The notes: generated by a model from the letters alone, not told the origin. 64,000 nt of DNA from Argyresthia goedartella (GCA_949825045.1 OX463821.1:35918486-35982485), one strand, 5' to 3'; shown: positions 34,609 through 44,520, counted from the first letter of the stretch. Translations and numbers: made by a program.

Positions 34609-35317
34609 CTGATGTAGTGAATAATCCTTTCCTTTCGTATTTTCTCGGAAATGTTCGTTTTTGTCTTACTACTTCATCGCACTCAGTACCCATCGAGACA
34701 ACGTAGGGAACGGTCGCATTGCAAGAGGAAGTATCTATATAGAGTAGTTAATACCACAGAAATATTTTGTTGATATTGTTACGCCGGTAGGTTAGGTCAA
34801 AAACTTTGAACGTCAATTTCAGTGCTTTAGAGGCGTTTTCAGCAGGCTGAAAAGTCATTTCAGGCCGTTTCAGAAGTTGCTCTATCACATATGTAAAGAT
34901 CGAAATTTCACCCAAGTTGCCGTCGTTTTCAGGCGCCTGAAACATGTTTTCAGTCCGTTTCAGGGCACCCTCTATCAGATGACGCCATAACCTGAAAACC
35001 CGTTTTCAGGCGTTTTCAGGACCCCTTATGGGCCTCTGAAGCACAAATCGTTATATGGCGAAATATCCGGTAGGAGTGACAGAGATAACACTACTAGAAA
35101 GAGATAGCTATACTCGGAACATTCGAGAAGTGTGTGACAGAGATAGCACTACTAGAAAGAGATAGCTATACTCGGAACATTCGAGAAGGGAGTGACAGAG
35201 AGAGTGCACCATTAGAGAGAGACATATATGGTCTCGAATGTTCTCGGCCCGCACGCTGGTCCTTACTAGAATATTCGCGATATGTGTGGACAATGTGTCC
35301 AGAGCGGCTCCGCGGGA

Positions 35318-35325
35318 TATAAAAG
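35318..35325 (+). promoter_or_regulatory. TATA box of the LTR promoter
   Basis: TATAAAAG lies in a GC-rich context, followed about 20-25 bp later by GCGAGTTAGT, a plausible initiator region. Transcription from here would give the genomic RNA. The same box is at 40,944-40,951 in the 3' LTR. Confidence 0.7.
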
Positions 35326-35503
35326 GCGCCGACGGCCGGCGCGAGTTAGTTACATTTTAACTGCGATCGAGTGCTAGTACAAGGATAATCGGAGAGAACG
35401 ACTCTTCGTGTGAATAGAGAGTGCATAATTAGTGAAATAGTGTGTGTGTGATTTAGTGGATTTTATGTACAGTTCGTGTGAATTGTAAGTGCCTAATTTG
35501 GGT

Positions 35504-35509
35504 AATAAA
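35504..35509 (+). promoter_or_regulatory. AATAAA polyadenylation signal in the LTR
   Basis: AATAAA lies about 65 bp before the LTR end. The functional copy would be the one at 41,130-41,135 in the 3' LTR. The position fits an R/U5 boundary. Confidence 0.6.
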
Positions 35510-35577
35510 GTGAGTGTTTTAATTAGTGGATTAATTCGTGTTTTTCTATCAAATACGAACCCCACGCTCGTAACATT

Positions 35578-35595
35578 TGGTGTCAGAAGTGGGAT
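35578..35595 (+). promoter_or_regulatory. Primer binding site
   Basis: TGGTGTCAGAAGTGGGAT begins two bases after the 5' LTR. It starts with the TGG that pairs with a tRNA CCA end. The following bases match the acceptor and T-arm of an insect leucine tRNA as I remember it. The tRNA identity is from memory. Confidence 0.7.
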
Positions 35596-35601
35596 ATCAA
35601 A

Positions 35602-36810
35602 ATGCCGTTAATGCCACGAGAAACCGAGCCAAAAGGAGTGACGACGCGAAGCCAAACGTCTGGGTCTGGAGACTCGACGCCTGGTACGTCGGAATCACCT
35701 GCTCCAGCTGCACAAGGAGTAGACCTCAACGTTATCTTCGTCCTCCTAAAGGAACAAGCGAGAGAGCTAAAGGAACAGTCGCGAAAACAGGAGGAACGGG
35801 CCAGGAAACAGGAGGAACAGGCCAGGAAACAGGAAGAACAGACTCTAATCCTCCAGAATGAGCTTAGGGAACAAAAGGATCACCAGGAGGTACAGGCACG
35901 AATGCTTCGTGAGGTACATGAGTCCACGACCGAATGGAAGAGAGAGTTGTTCGAGGTCCAGAAAAAACTGGCCGATATGGATGAAAAACTGGAGAGTCGA
36001 GTCCATGATGTCGATAAAAAAATTGAGACCTGTGAGAGCCGTCTCCAAAAACTTGAGATCAAAGTGGCTAATGGTCCAAGTACCTATGTACCCAACGCAT
36101 CGGTGTCCGGAGGCGGCAGGTTCAAAGTGCCCCCCTTTGACGGTAGCTCATCGTGGACTGCCTATAAGCTGCAGTTCGAGTCTGTTTCCCAGGCTAATGG
36201 TTGGAGTAAGGAGCAAGCCAGGACAGCACTGACGTTGGCGCTGCGCGACGAGGCTCTTACCATACTAGAGGCTCTGGGAAACGACCGGACGTACGACCGC
36301 CTTCTAGAAGCCTTGGAGGCACGATACGGTGACAGTCACCTGGAGCACGTGTTCCGAGCTCAGTTAAAGGACAGGACACAAGGACGTAACGAGTCCTTAC
36401 AACAGTGGGCCCTGGAAATCGAGAAGTTGGTTAGGAAGGCCTATCAACGTACGTCAGCATCCTTTGTGGACAGTATGCTGGTGCAGGCCTTCATCGATGG
36501 GATCCGGGATCTGGAAGTGAGGGCAGCCGTGCGATTGGGACATCATGGCAGCCTAAAGGATGCAGTAGCCCACGCTCTCGAGGTGGAAGCTGTACGACAG
36601 GATTCATCCAGGCCTTTCAGGGTGCGAGAAGTGTCGACTACGAAGCCAGTAGATTCCCGCCGCGAATTTGGGCCACGTTGCTACCATTGTGGAGAACGTG
36701 GTCACCTGCAGTCAGGCTGTCCAAAAAGGACTAGGAGGGACAGAGACCCCGCTCCAATGGCGAGGAAAATAGGCTCTGTGGAGTCAGAGCCCCAACAGGG
36801 AAACGAATAA
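35602..36810 (+). CDS. Gag polyprotein of the LTR element
   Basis: 402 codons. This would form the virus-like particle and package the RNA. The N-terminal third is a charged coiled coil with repeated KQEEQAR units (about residues 50-150). A capsid-like region follows (FKVPPFDGSSSWTAYKLQFE, LEARYGDSHLEHVFR), typical of retrotransposon Gag domains. Near the C-terminus is one zinc knuckle, CYHCGERGHLQSGC (CX2CX4HX4C). The start is the first ATG after the primer site. The stop at 36,808 lies 11 bases before the pol ATG, in a different frame. The pol frame is open upstream across the gag end, so a -1 frameshift or re-initiation could join them. Confidence 0.93.
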   Translation: MPLMPRETEPKGVTTRSQTSGSGDSTPGTSESPAPAAQGVDLNVIFVLLKEQARELKEQSRKQEERARKQEEQARKQEEQTLILQNELREQKDHQEVQARMLREVHESTTEWKRELFEVQKKLADMDEKLESRVHDVDKKIETCESRLQKLEIKVANGPSTYVPNASVSGGGRFKVPPFDGSSSWTAYKLQFESVSQANGWSKEQARTALTLALRDEALTILEALGNDRTYDRLLEALEARYGDSHLEHVFRAQLKDRTQGRNESLQQWALEIEKLVRKAYQRTSASFVDSMLVQAFIDGIRDLEVRAAVRLGHHGSLKDAVAHALEVEAVRQDSSRPFRVREVSTTKPVDSRREFGPRCYHCGERGHLQSGCPKRTRRDRDPAPMARKIGSVESEPQQGNE

Positions 36811-36821
36811 AAGCCAGGACT

Positions 36822-39800
36822 ATGGGACGAGTGCTGGCTGGCGGTCGAAATGTCCCAATTATGATATCACAGGCAAACGACGGGAATAGTCTGGTTGTCA
36901 ATGGAGAAATCTGTGGAATACCATGTCTCCTTACCATAGACACTGGAGCTTCTCGGACTGTGATTAGCTCTCGGCTACTGAGACACCTGACCAGAGATCA
37001 TCTAGTCCGACCTAGGCATCTCCAGCTGCAAACTGCTACCGGCCAGTACATTTCCGTCCAAGGAGAACGAGAGTTAGCTGTGAAAATAGGTGAAAAAGAA
37101 TACTGGCATAAAGTGATCGTTGCTAACATCGTCGACGACTGCATTATTGGATTGGATTTTATCAGGAGACATGACTGTAAAATCGACTTGAAGGTTGGAG
37201 TTCTAAAGTTTGGAGTTTATGAGATTCCTATACAAGGTGGAGTAAATGGAAATGTTTACTGTACCAGGAGAACCATTCTTCAACCAAGGTCACAGGTTTT
37301 AGTTCCAGTGAAATTGCCGAGCTCCACAAGGCCGCAATCTCACCGCTGTGTGGTGGTAGAGAGGTTGGATGCTGATAAACCGTGGATAACAGCCCGTACA
37401 TTGGTAACCACGGCATCTACAGCATTTATAAGGATCCTTAATCCAAGCAACACGGAATGCGTCCTCAATAAAGGAACGCTGGTCGGATCATGCCAAGAAA
37501 TTTCTTGGGTAAGAGGCTGCCGGGAATCTGAGGTAAACGTGAAACCTGGGCATGTTAAGCCTTCAATAGATGTTGAAAAACTACTAAATGACTCCAGGGA
37601 GCACCTTACCGAGGAGGAATTCCTTAAGGCGCGTAGCTTACTGCTACGATATCGCAACGTCTTTTCTTCGCATGATGATGACATTGGAAGAACTGGAGTG
37701 GTTCAGCATGAGATCGACACTGGGGAAACTATGCCTATCCGACAGCGCCCTCGGAGAGTTCCAGTAGCTCGGGAGAAGGAGGTTGAGGGCATGATCGAGG
37801 AAATGCAAAGAAGCGGCGTTATTGAACCTTCAACAAGCCCGTGGTGTTCTCCCGTAGTTTTGGTTAAGAAGAAGGACGGCACCATGAGATTCTGTATTGA
37901 CTACCGTCGACTTAATGATGTAACCAAAAAAGACAGTTATCCACTTCCACGAATCGACGACACTTTAGACACATTGAACGGAATGAAATGGTTTTCAACG
38001 TTGGATCTGAAAAGTGGCTATTGGCAAGTCGAAATCAAGGACAAGGATAAGGAGAAAACGGCCTTCTCTACTGGCAAGGGACTCTGGCAGTTCAATGTTA
38101 TGCCATTTGGACTGTGTAATGCACCAGCCACATTTGAGAGATTAATGGAACAAATATTAGCTGGACTTCTAGGAGAAACTTGCTTGGTCTATTTGGATGA
38201 CATCATTATCGTTGGTAGAGACTTCAACGACCACTTGAATAAATTGGAGCAGGTGCTAGGCAAACTACGAGGGGCAAATCTGAAACTCAGTCCGAAGAAA
38301 TGCTCGTTTTTCAAACGTAAAGTGAATTACTTGGGACACGTGATTTCGAAAGACGGCATCCAGACAGATCCTGAGAAGATTAGCGCTGTGAAGGATTGGC
38401 CGACACCAAAAGACAAGACTGCAGTACGTGCCTTTTTGGGGCTTTGTTCATACTACAGACGTTTTGTGAAGAACTTCTCGGATATAGCAAAGCCTTTGCA
38501 TCAACTAACGGAAGAAAAGCGATCATTTGACTGGAACGAACAATGTGAGTCAAGTTTCAACGAGCTTAAAGGAAGACTTTGTGAAACGCCAATATTGGGG
38601 TATCCAGACCCGGATGCGGATTTCATTGTGGATACAGATGCTAGTAATACTGGAATTGGAGGTGTCTTGTCGCAAAAGAAAGGAGATAACGAAGTTGTGA
38701 TTGCATATTTCAGTAAGTCATTGTCAAAACCAGAGAGAAATTACTGTGTAACTCGGAGGGAATTGCTAGCAGTTGTCAAGACGTTACAACATTTCAGCAA
38801 ATACCTGCTGGGAAGAAAGTTTCGTATCAGAACTGACCATGCTGCCTTAAAGTGGTTGCTAGAATTTAAAAACCCCGAGGGACAAGTGGCGAGATGGATT
38901 GAACAACTGCAGGAGTATGATTTCATCATCGAACACCGTAGTGGGAAATCACATGGAAATGCTGACGCCCTATCACGTAGACCTTGTGCGGACAACTGTA
39001 AACATTGCTCAAGACAAGAAGGCAAGGAATGTGTTCGAATGATAAGAACTGATACGGTTAGCGACGAGTGGAGTGATGAAATCATGCAGCAAGCGCAACA
39101 AGAGGACCCTGACGTGAGACCCATTTTTGATTGGATTAATGCTGGCGCACCTAAACCAAGATGGTGTGATGTAGCTCCTATGAGTGCGGTAACAAAAAGC
39201 TACTGGGCACAATGGGATAGCTTGGTTATGCATAATGGCGTTCTATGTAGAAAATGGGAATCAACAAATGGGAAGGATGCTCATCTGCAAGTCGTTGTCC
39301 CAAAGAAAAGGGTGAAAGATGTTTTGAGAATATTTCACGATGGAACATCCGGTGGACACCTTGGAGTAAAAAGGACCCTAATGAAAATTCGGCAACGCTT
39401 TTATTGGATTCACTGCCGAGAAGATGTTGAAAATTGGTGTAAACGATGCACTAACTGTGCATCAGTCAAGGGACCGCATACCCGTAGCCGAGGAACACTC
39501 AAGTTGTACAACGTGGGAGCCCCTTGGGAAAGGGTTGCGTTAGATGTCGCAGGACCATTCCCAGCATCGGACTCCGGAAACAAGTACATTCTTGTCGTGA
39601 TGGATTACTTCACGAAGTGGCCTGAAGTATTTGCCATTCCTAATCAAGAAGCGGTAACCATAGCTGAAAAGTTAGTGAACGAAGTATTCTGCCGGTTTGG
39701 GGTACCACTCGAAATCCACAGTGATCAAGGAAGAAACTTCGAGTCTGCGGTCTTTCAGGAGACTTGTCGCATAATGGGAATTCATAAGACGAGGACTACG

Positions 39801-40421
39801 GCGTATCATCCACAGTCAGATGGAATGGTTGAGAGATTTAACCAGACACTGGAGAGACATCTAGCCAAGGTCGTTGAGAGCCATCAAAAAGATTGGGATC
39901 GGCATATCCCCCTCTTCCTGTTGTCTTATAGGTCGGCAACTCACGAAAGTACGGCGGTTACTCCATCGTATGCGAATTTTGGAAGAGAACTCCGTCTGCC
40001 TGCAGATCTCCTGACTGGACGTCCGCCCGATACACCAAGGACTATCACGGAATATGCAAGTGATTTGCGGGATCGGATTGATGATGTTCACAGCCTGGTA
40101 CGTGAACACGGGCTCCACGCTAGCATAAAGATGAAAACCCGATATGACCGGAAGTCTTATCAAGTGGGTTTTGAGGAAGGTTCGTTGGTGTGGCTACATA
40201 ACCCTATGCGACGAATAGGAAAGTCCCCGAAACTATCTCCGAATTGGGAAGGGCCTTACAAGGTGGTCACCAAAATAAACGACGTCACGTATCGAATCCA
40301 GCGGAATCCTCGTAGTCCGAGCAAGATTGTTCATGTTGACCGGCTGGCCAGATACCACGGAAATAATGATGCTCGGGACGAGCATGTCTTAGGAGGGGGT
40401 AGTGTTACGCCGGTAGGTTAG
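36822..40421 (+). CDS. Pol polyprotein: protease, RT, RNase H, integrase
   Basis: 1199 codons with no stop. The protease has IDTGASRTVI (about residue 40). RT has FCIDYRRLND, FSTLDLKSGYWQ and VYLDDIII (about 457), all catalytic residues present. RNase H begins at VDTDASNTGIGG (about 600) and has RTDHAALKWL. Integrase has the HHCC finger (HDGTSGGHLG ... CKRCTNC, about 838) and the DDE core: LDVAGP (about 907), HSDQGRNF (about 966) and GMVERFNQ (about 1003). A C-terminal GPYKVV segment follows. The domain order PR-RT-RH-IN is that of Ty3/gypsy (Metaviridae). The frame runs 19 bases into the 3' LTR. No env follows. Everything seen is consistent with an active enzyme set. Confidence 0.95.
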   Translation: MGRVLAGGRNVPIMISQANDGNSLVVNGEICGIPCLLTIDTGASRTVISSRLLRHLTRDHLVRPRHLQLQTATGQYISVQGERELAVKIGEKEYWHKVIVANIVDDCIIGLDFIRRHDCKIDLKVGVLKFGVYEIPIQGGVNGNVYCTRRTILQPRSQVLVPVKLPSSTRPQSHRCVVVERLDADKPWITARTLVTTASTAFIRILNPSNTECVLNKGTLVGSCQEISWVRGCRESEVNVKPGHVKPSIDVEKLLNDSREHLTEEEFLKARSLLLRYRNVFSSHDDDIGRTGVVQHEIDTGETMPIRQRPRRVPVAREKEVEGMIEEMQRSGVIEPSTSPWCSPVVLVKKKDGTMRFCIDYRRLNDVTKKDSYPLPRIDDTLDTLNGMKWFSTLDLKSGYWQVEIKDKDKEKTAFSTGKGLWQFNVMPFGLCNAPATFERLMEQILAGLLGETCLVYLDDIIIVGRDFNDHLNKLEQVLGKLRGANLKLSPKKCSFFKRKVNYLGHVISKDGIQTDPEKISAVKDWPTPKDKTAVRAFLGLCSYYRRFVKNFSDIAKPLHQLTEEKRSFDWNEQCESSFNELKGRLCETPILGYPDPDADFIVDTDASNTGIGGVLSQKKGDNEVVIAYFSKSLSKPERNYCVTRRELLAVVKTLQHFSKYLLGRKFRIRTDHAALKWLLEFKNPEGQVARWIEQLQEYDFIIEHRSGKSHGNADALSRRPCADNCKHCSRQEGKECVRMIRTDTVSDEWSDEIMQQAQQEDPDVRPIFDWINAGAPKPRWCDVAPMSAVTKSYWAQWDSLVMHNGVLCRKWESTNGKDAHLQVVVPKKRVKDVLRIFHDGTSGGHLGVKRTLMKIRQRFYWIHCREDVENWCKRCTNCASVKGPHTRSRGTLKLYNVGAPWERVALDVAGPFPASDSGNKYILVVMDYFTKWPEVFAIPNQEAVTIAEKLVNEVFCRFGVPLEIHSDQGRNFESAVFQETCRIMGIHKTRTTAYHPQSDGMVERFNQTLERHLAKVVESHQKDWDRHIPLFLLSYRSATHESTAVTPSYANFGRELRLPADLLTGRPPDTPRTITEYASDLRDRIDDVHSLVREHGLHASIKMKTRYDRKSYQVGFEEGSLVWLHNPMRRIGKSPKLSPNWEGPYKVVTKINDVTYRIQRNPRSPSKIVHVDRLARYHGNNDARDEHVLGGGSVTPVG
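40391..40402 (+). promoter_or_regulatory. Polypurine tract
   Basis: AGGAGGGGGTAG lies immediately before the 3' LTR and would prime plus-strand DNA synthesis. It overlaps the last pol codons. Confidence 0.8.
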
Positions 40422-41201
40422 GTCAAAAACTTTGAACGTCAATTTCAGTGCTTTAGAGGCGTTTTCAGCAGGCTGAAAAGTCATTTCAGGCCGTTTCAGA
40501 AGTTGCTCTATCACATATGTAAAGATCGAAATTTCACCCAAGTTGCCGTCGTTTTCAGGCGCCTGAAACATGTTTTCAGTCCGTTTCAGGGCACCCTCTA
40601 TCAGATGACGCCATAACCTGAAAACCCGTTTTCAGGCGTTTTCAGGACCCCTTATGGGCCTCTGAAGCACAAATCGTTATATGGCGAAATATCCGGTAGG
40701 AGTGACAGAGATAACACTACTAGAAAGAGATAGCTATACTCGGAACATTCGAGAAGTGTGTGACAGAGATAGCACTACTAGAAAGAGATAGCTATACTCG
40801 GAACATTCGAGAAGGGAGTGACAGAGAGAGTGCACCATTAGAGAGAGACATATATGGTCTCGAATGTTCTCGGCCCGCACGCTGGTCCTTACTAGAATAT
40901 TCGCGATATGTGTGGACAATGTGTCCAGAGCGGCTCCGCGGGATATAAAAGGCGCCGACGGCCGGCGCGAGTTAGTTACATTTTAACTGCGATCGAGTGC
41001 TAGTACAAGGATAATCGGAGAGAACGACTCTTCGTGTGAATAGAGAGTGCATAATTAGTGAAATAGTGTGTGTGTGATTTAGTGGATTTTATGTACAGTT
41101 CGTGTGAATTGTAAGTGCCTAATTTGGGTAATAAAGTGAGTGTTTTAATTAGTGGATTAATTCGTGTTTTTCTATCAAATACGAACCCCACGCTCGTAAC
41201 A
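40403..41201 (+). repeat. 3' LTR
   Basis: Length 799 bp, apparently identical to 34,777-35,575 base for base, including the three short open frames they share. Identity implies few or no generations of mutation since insertion. Confidence 0.95.
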
Positions 41202-41358
41202 ATATTTATGTTAGATTTTGTGATAAACTTCATGGACTCGTGTATTAATGCAGGCCACCTATATTTTTTTTTTGACTTTACATTTCACTCTTGTCTGTCA
41301 TTTTTGTAATTAATAAACATTGATTTTATTCGATTCACATTTACAATTTATAACAGAC

Positions 41359-42720
41359 ATGCCGAAAGCACTAAGAAAAGGGAAACGTTTAGATCGGCAA
41401 GCCTGCGAAGTTATTTTCAATATTTATTTATATTTCTTCACTGAAAATGATAAATTCAAACATACCAACTATACTGCTTACTTTTGTAAAGTCCACAAAC
41501 GAGTTTCGGAGGCCAGTGGAATTTCTGAACGAACAGTAAATAAAATATTGCAAAAAGAATACATAAATCAATCCACCTCCAATAGTCCGAAGTCGGCAAA
41601 GTTGGGTAGACAAAATAAATTATTTTGTCTAGGTCTTGACGATTTTGACTACAACGTTATACGCCGATTAGTGTATAATTTCCATTTGATATACAAACAG
41701 GTACCTGCAATTAAAGCCCTGAAGTCCAAGTTATCCGAAGCCATAAATTTTTACGGCTTAAATACGGCCAAAAATTACTCATCGAGAAAGATATGTTCGT
41801 TTAAAAAGAGTAAAGTTTTTAGCCGCGATAAAAAAGTACAGATTGCAAGGGAGAGAGATTGTTTATATGGATGAAACATACATCCATACCTCACATTTGG
41901 CAGGTAAAAGCTGGGCTGACTCGTCAGAAAACGGAGTGAAACAGTTAATTTCTAAAGGACAACTTCTTATAATAGTGCACGCTGGTAGTAGAAAGGGGTT
42001 TATACCTGGGGCATTGTTAATGTATCAGTCTACTGATAAAACAGGTGACTATCACAATGCGATGAACAATTAAAACTATGAAAAATGGCTTCGTAATCAA
42101 CTCATTCCAAACTCCACATTCGGTACTAGTAGTAGATAATGCTGCATATCATAATAAGTACGTAAAAAAACCTCCTAATTCAAATACCAGGAAGCAAGAC
42201 ATGATTGATTGGCTATCCAAACATAACGTTCCGATTGATCCGTCATTAACAAAACTTGAAATATATGAAATTATTTGCAAGTACAAACAAGACTTCGTAG
42301 AATACTCTATAGATAAACTTATGAACGAATATGGACACAGCGTACTAAGATTGCCACCATATCATCCTGATTTCAATCCGATTGAAAACATATGGTCTCA
42401 AATAAAGGGATACGTATCCAAAAGAAACATCAGTGTGAATATGACTACTGTGAAACAATTGGTACAGGAAAAGGTTAATATGATTGGTTCCGATGTTTGG
42501 GCCAAAGTATGTGACCACGCCATCAAATGAGAAAACGAGTACCGAAAACACGAACCTGAGTTGGAAAATTATATGGCTAGTTGTGTAATCACCGTTCATG
42601 AAAACTCTGACGATGATACACCAGAAAATAGTTCTGATTCTGACTGTGATATGGAAGTTGGAAGTATTGTTTCGCATCACACTGTCCACCCTGCTCCTCC
42701 TCCTCTTATCCCGCTGTCAT
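41359..42720 (+). pseudogene. DD82E-type transposase, broken
   Basis: This would cut and paste the surrounding TIR element. From ATG 41,359 the N-terminal DNA-binding region contains EASGISERTVNKIL (helix-turn-helix). A frameshift near 41,845 precedes the first catalytic motif (VYMDETYIHTS). An in-frame stop near 42,072 and another frameshift near 42,105 precede VLVVDNAAYHNK. The third motif is PYHPDFNPIENIWSQIK. I count 82 residues between the second Asp and the Glu. A TGA at 42,528 interrupts the acidic tail (ENSDDDTPENSSDSDCDME), which continues to 42,720. All three catalytic residues survive, but the gene is dead. The LTR retrotransposon lies upstream of it, between the left TIR and this ORF. 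Confidence 0.85.
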
Positions 42721-43221
42721 AATCGAAGTCGTTCATCCAATCAGAAAATCATATTTATTTATATTAATTTCTGTGCTGGTTTGTTTTGTTTTATGTTGAG
42801 GTGTCTTTTTTGTTATGTCATAGTATTATTAATTACAAAAATTTATTGTTATAAAAAAGGTCTGCAAAATCCTACTGAAGTTTTGACTTATAGTTAGACT
42901 GTTGGGGTTCCAATCCTTATAGAATCATTAGATCATCCCAACCGGAATTTGGTTTTTATCAGTGCGTTTTATTGAAATAAAACGTCCTCAGTAACTAGTT
43001 ATATTTTTGTTTACCTGATAGAATCGTGGTGGTTTTAACATCTCAGTGTAATATACGTCAAACGGGAAATTAGACATTTGACATTGATAAATAAAGTATG
43101 CGATTTATTTGATACCTACACGTAATTTAATAATACAGTAATTCATAGACACATCGGCACCATTCGGGTGTTATCGTTGTTCCGAGTTTTGCCGATAGGA
43201 AAGGATTATTCACTACATCTG

Positions 43222-43652
43222 TACTTAATAGTACTAAAGTCCATTTGCTCCTAGATGGCAAACCTCGATAACAAACCATAAAATTTGACATTTGTAGTGA
43301 AGGGTGAAGTGAAGTGAATGAACTGCCGGAAGTGAATGACGAATGAACGAAATTTATTAAGGAATTTTATTATATAGTATCATGATTGCATTTACAATTG
43401 TTTTTTTTTATTTCACAAGCTGTTTTATAATAGTGATCTGATATATTGTTTGAAAAAAGCTATTTCTATTGAATTTCTATCATTAAACATGAAACGAAAC
43501 GATCGGCTTTGCTTGAAAATATATTTATTGTCATAAAATTGATTTATTGACTAACAGTTACTTTTTATTGATAATCAAAAACATAGGTAAATAATAAACA
43601 CAGATAAACTATCTCATATAGCTATACATATTAACAAATTAAATAAATAAAT
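43222..43652. other. No gene recognised
   Basis: AT-rich flank of the DNA transposon. It contains a short GAAGTGAA-rich stretch near 43,300. No coding frame is credible. Confidence 0.4.
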
Positions 43653-43742
43653 TAAGAAATGAACCTTTGCATCGGATATCACAGAGTACGAGGCAGAGTC
43701 GTGTGTGTCATATCCGATGCAAAAGGTTCATTTATTGCCTTA
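43653..43742. repeat. Short inverted repeat (possible MITE remnant)
   Basis: AATGAACCTTTGCATCGGAT (from about 43,659) pairs with the reverse complement of the right arm (ATCCGATGCAAAAGGTTCAT, about 43,712-43,731). One base in the arm is inserted, and the loop is about 30 bp. Flanking AAT/ATT bases extend the pairing slightly. Confidence 0.7.
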
Positions 43743-44180
43743 CGTTACTTATAATAATAAAAAAATACTTTCGCGCTCTGTAAGCTCCTAGTGTTTCTCT
43801 TTCGTGGACGATGAATATGGTAAATGTGGATAGTGGTTTCAAATTGAGATAAATCATTTATCTTCAGCACTTAAATTTTATACTCTATTGCACAAAAACA
43901 GAAGATACAGATATGTACATCAAAGTGGAAACTAGGTGTACAAAGGCGAGCTTATCTCTAACAAGAGATTTCTTGCAGCAAACCTAATATGGACAGAATA
44001 CATGAAAGAACAGGTAAAACTATATGCACATCGTTAAAATAATAAACTACTTACTAATATGTACATAAATACATGATATCAATACAAATAGACAAAATTA
44101 TACTACAAAATAGTTATCAAAGGAATATACCTACATAAGTCTAGTATGGGGGAGAAAGATAGTGTTCTTTTAAGCGACTT
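43743..44180. other. No intact gene; shared repeat motif
   Basis: About 43,938-43,985 carries the CAAAGGCGAGCTTATCTCTAA / TTTCTTGCAGCAAACC motif also seen near 8013 and 9398. Here it lies just downstream (minus strand) of a LINE C-terminal fragment, so it may be part of that LINE's 3' UTR. Confidence 0.5.
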
Positions 44181-44520
44181 TCAAAAATAGAAAGTGACGG
44201 GCTGTCTCTTGGCGCTAGGAAGTTTGTTCCAGAGCCTGATAGCTCGTAGTCTGAACCCATGTTCATATGCGGCTGTGTTGTGATGCGCCGTTATAAGCAG
44301 TGACCGAGCGTGAGATCTTCGAGGCCTAACCGAAGACAGAAATTCAAAACGATCTCGTAAGAAGTCAGGATAGTGAGGATTAAATAAGATGTTATAGAGG
44401 CAGATGAGAATAAATCTGAGAATCCCGACGAAGACGGATAGGGAGCCACTTCTACTCCCTGCGATACTCCGAGACGTGGTCATACTTGCGCAGGCCGAAG
44501 TACGTTATACGGATGTTCTA
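44181..44520 (-). pseudogene. LINE ORF2 C-terminal fragment
   Basis: The minus strand encodes FLRDRFEFLSSVRPRRSHAR and AAYEHGFRLRAIRLWNKLP, matching the C-terminal block of the plus-strand LINE at 29-32 kb (RRSHTVSLL, AYEHSFRLRAIRLWNALP). Further upstream codons are out of frame. It is a short, 5'-truncated, decayed copy. Confidence 0.75.

Larger units (their letters stand above)
34777..35575 (+). repeat. 5' LTR
   Basis: Length 799 bp, TG...CA ends. The U3 part has many short inverted TTTCAGGC/GCCTGAAA motifs (about 34,835-35,030). A 58-bp tandem repeat (units starting 35,077 and 35,135, partial third at 35,193) comes before a TATA box. It appears identical to the 3' LTR. Confidence 0.95.
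34777..41201 (+). mobile_element. Complete Ty3/gypsy-type LTR retrotransposon
   Basis: Two 799-bp LTRs (34,777-35,575 and 40,403-41,201) start TGTTACG and end CGTAACA. The 4-bp duplication ATAT flanks the element (34,773-34,776 and 41,202-41,205). A primer site follows the first LTR and a purine tract precedes the second. Gag and pol are both open. No third ORF or env lies between pol and the LTR. All parts needed for retrotransposition appear present, so this is a recent insertion. Confidence 0.95.
34609..43221 (+). mobile_element. TIR DNA transposon of DD82E (Sailor-like) type, interrupted
   Basis: The left end CTGATGTAGTGAATAATCCT (34,609) and the reverse complement of the right end CAGATGTAGTGAATAATCCT (ending 43,221) match over about 30 bp, then more loosely to about 45 bp (CTCGGAA shared). 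TA dinucleotides flank both ends (34,607-34,608 and 43,222-43,223), as expected for the IS630/Tc1/mariner group. Inside lie a broken transposase gene and an LTR retrotransposon (34,777-41,201). Without the latter the element would be about 2.2 kb. From memory, DD82E transposases have been called Sailor; this assignment needs a search. Confidence 0.8.

Noticed and set aside
35134..35322. 62-codon open frame in the LTR, repeated at 40,760
   Set aside because: It crosses the 58-bp repeat and TATA region and repeats because the LTR repeats; no protein features.
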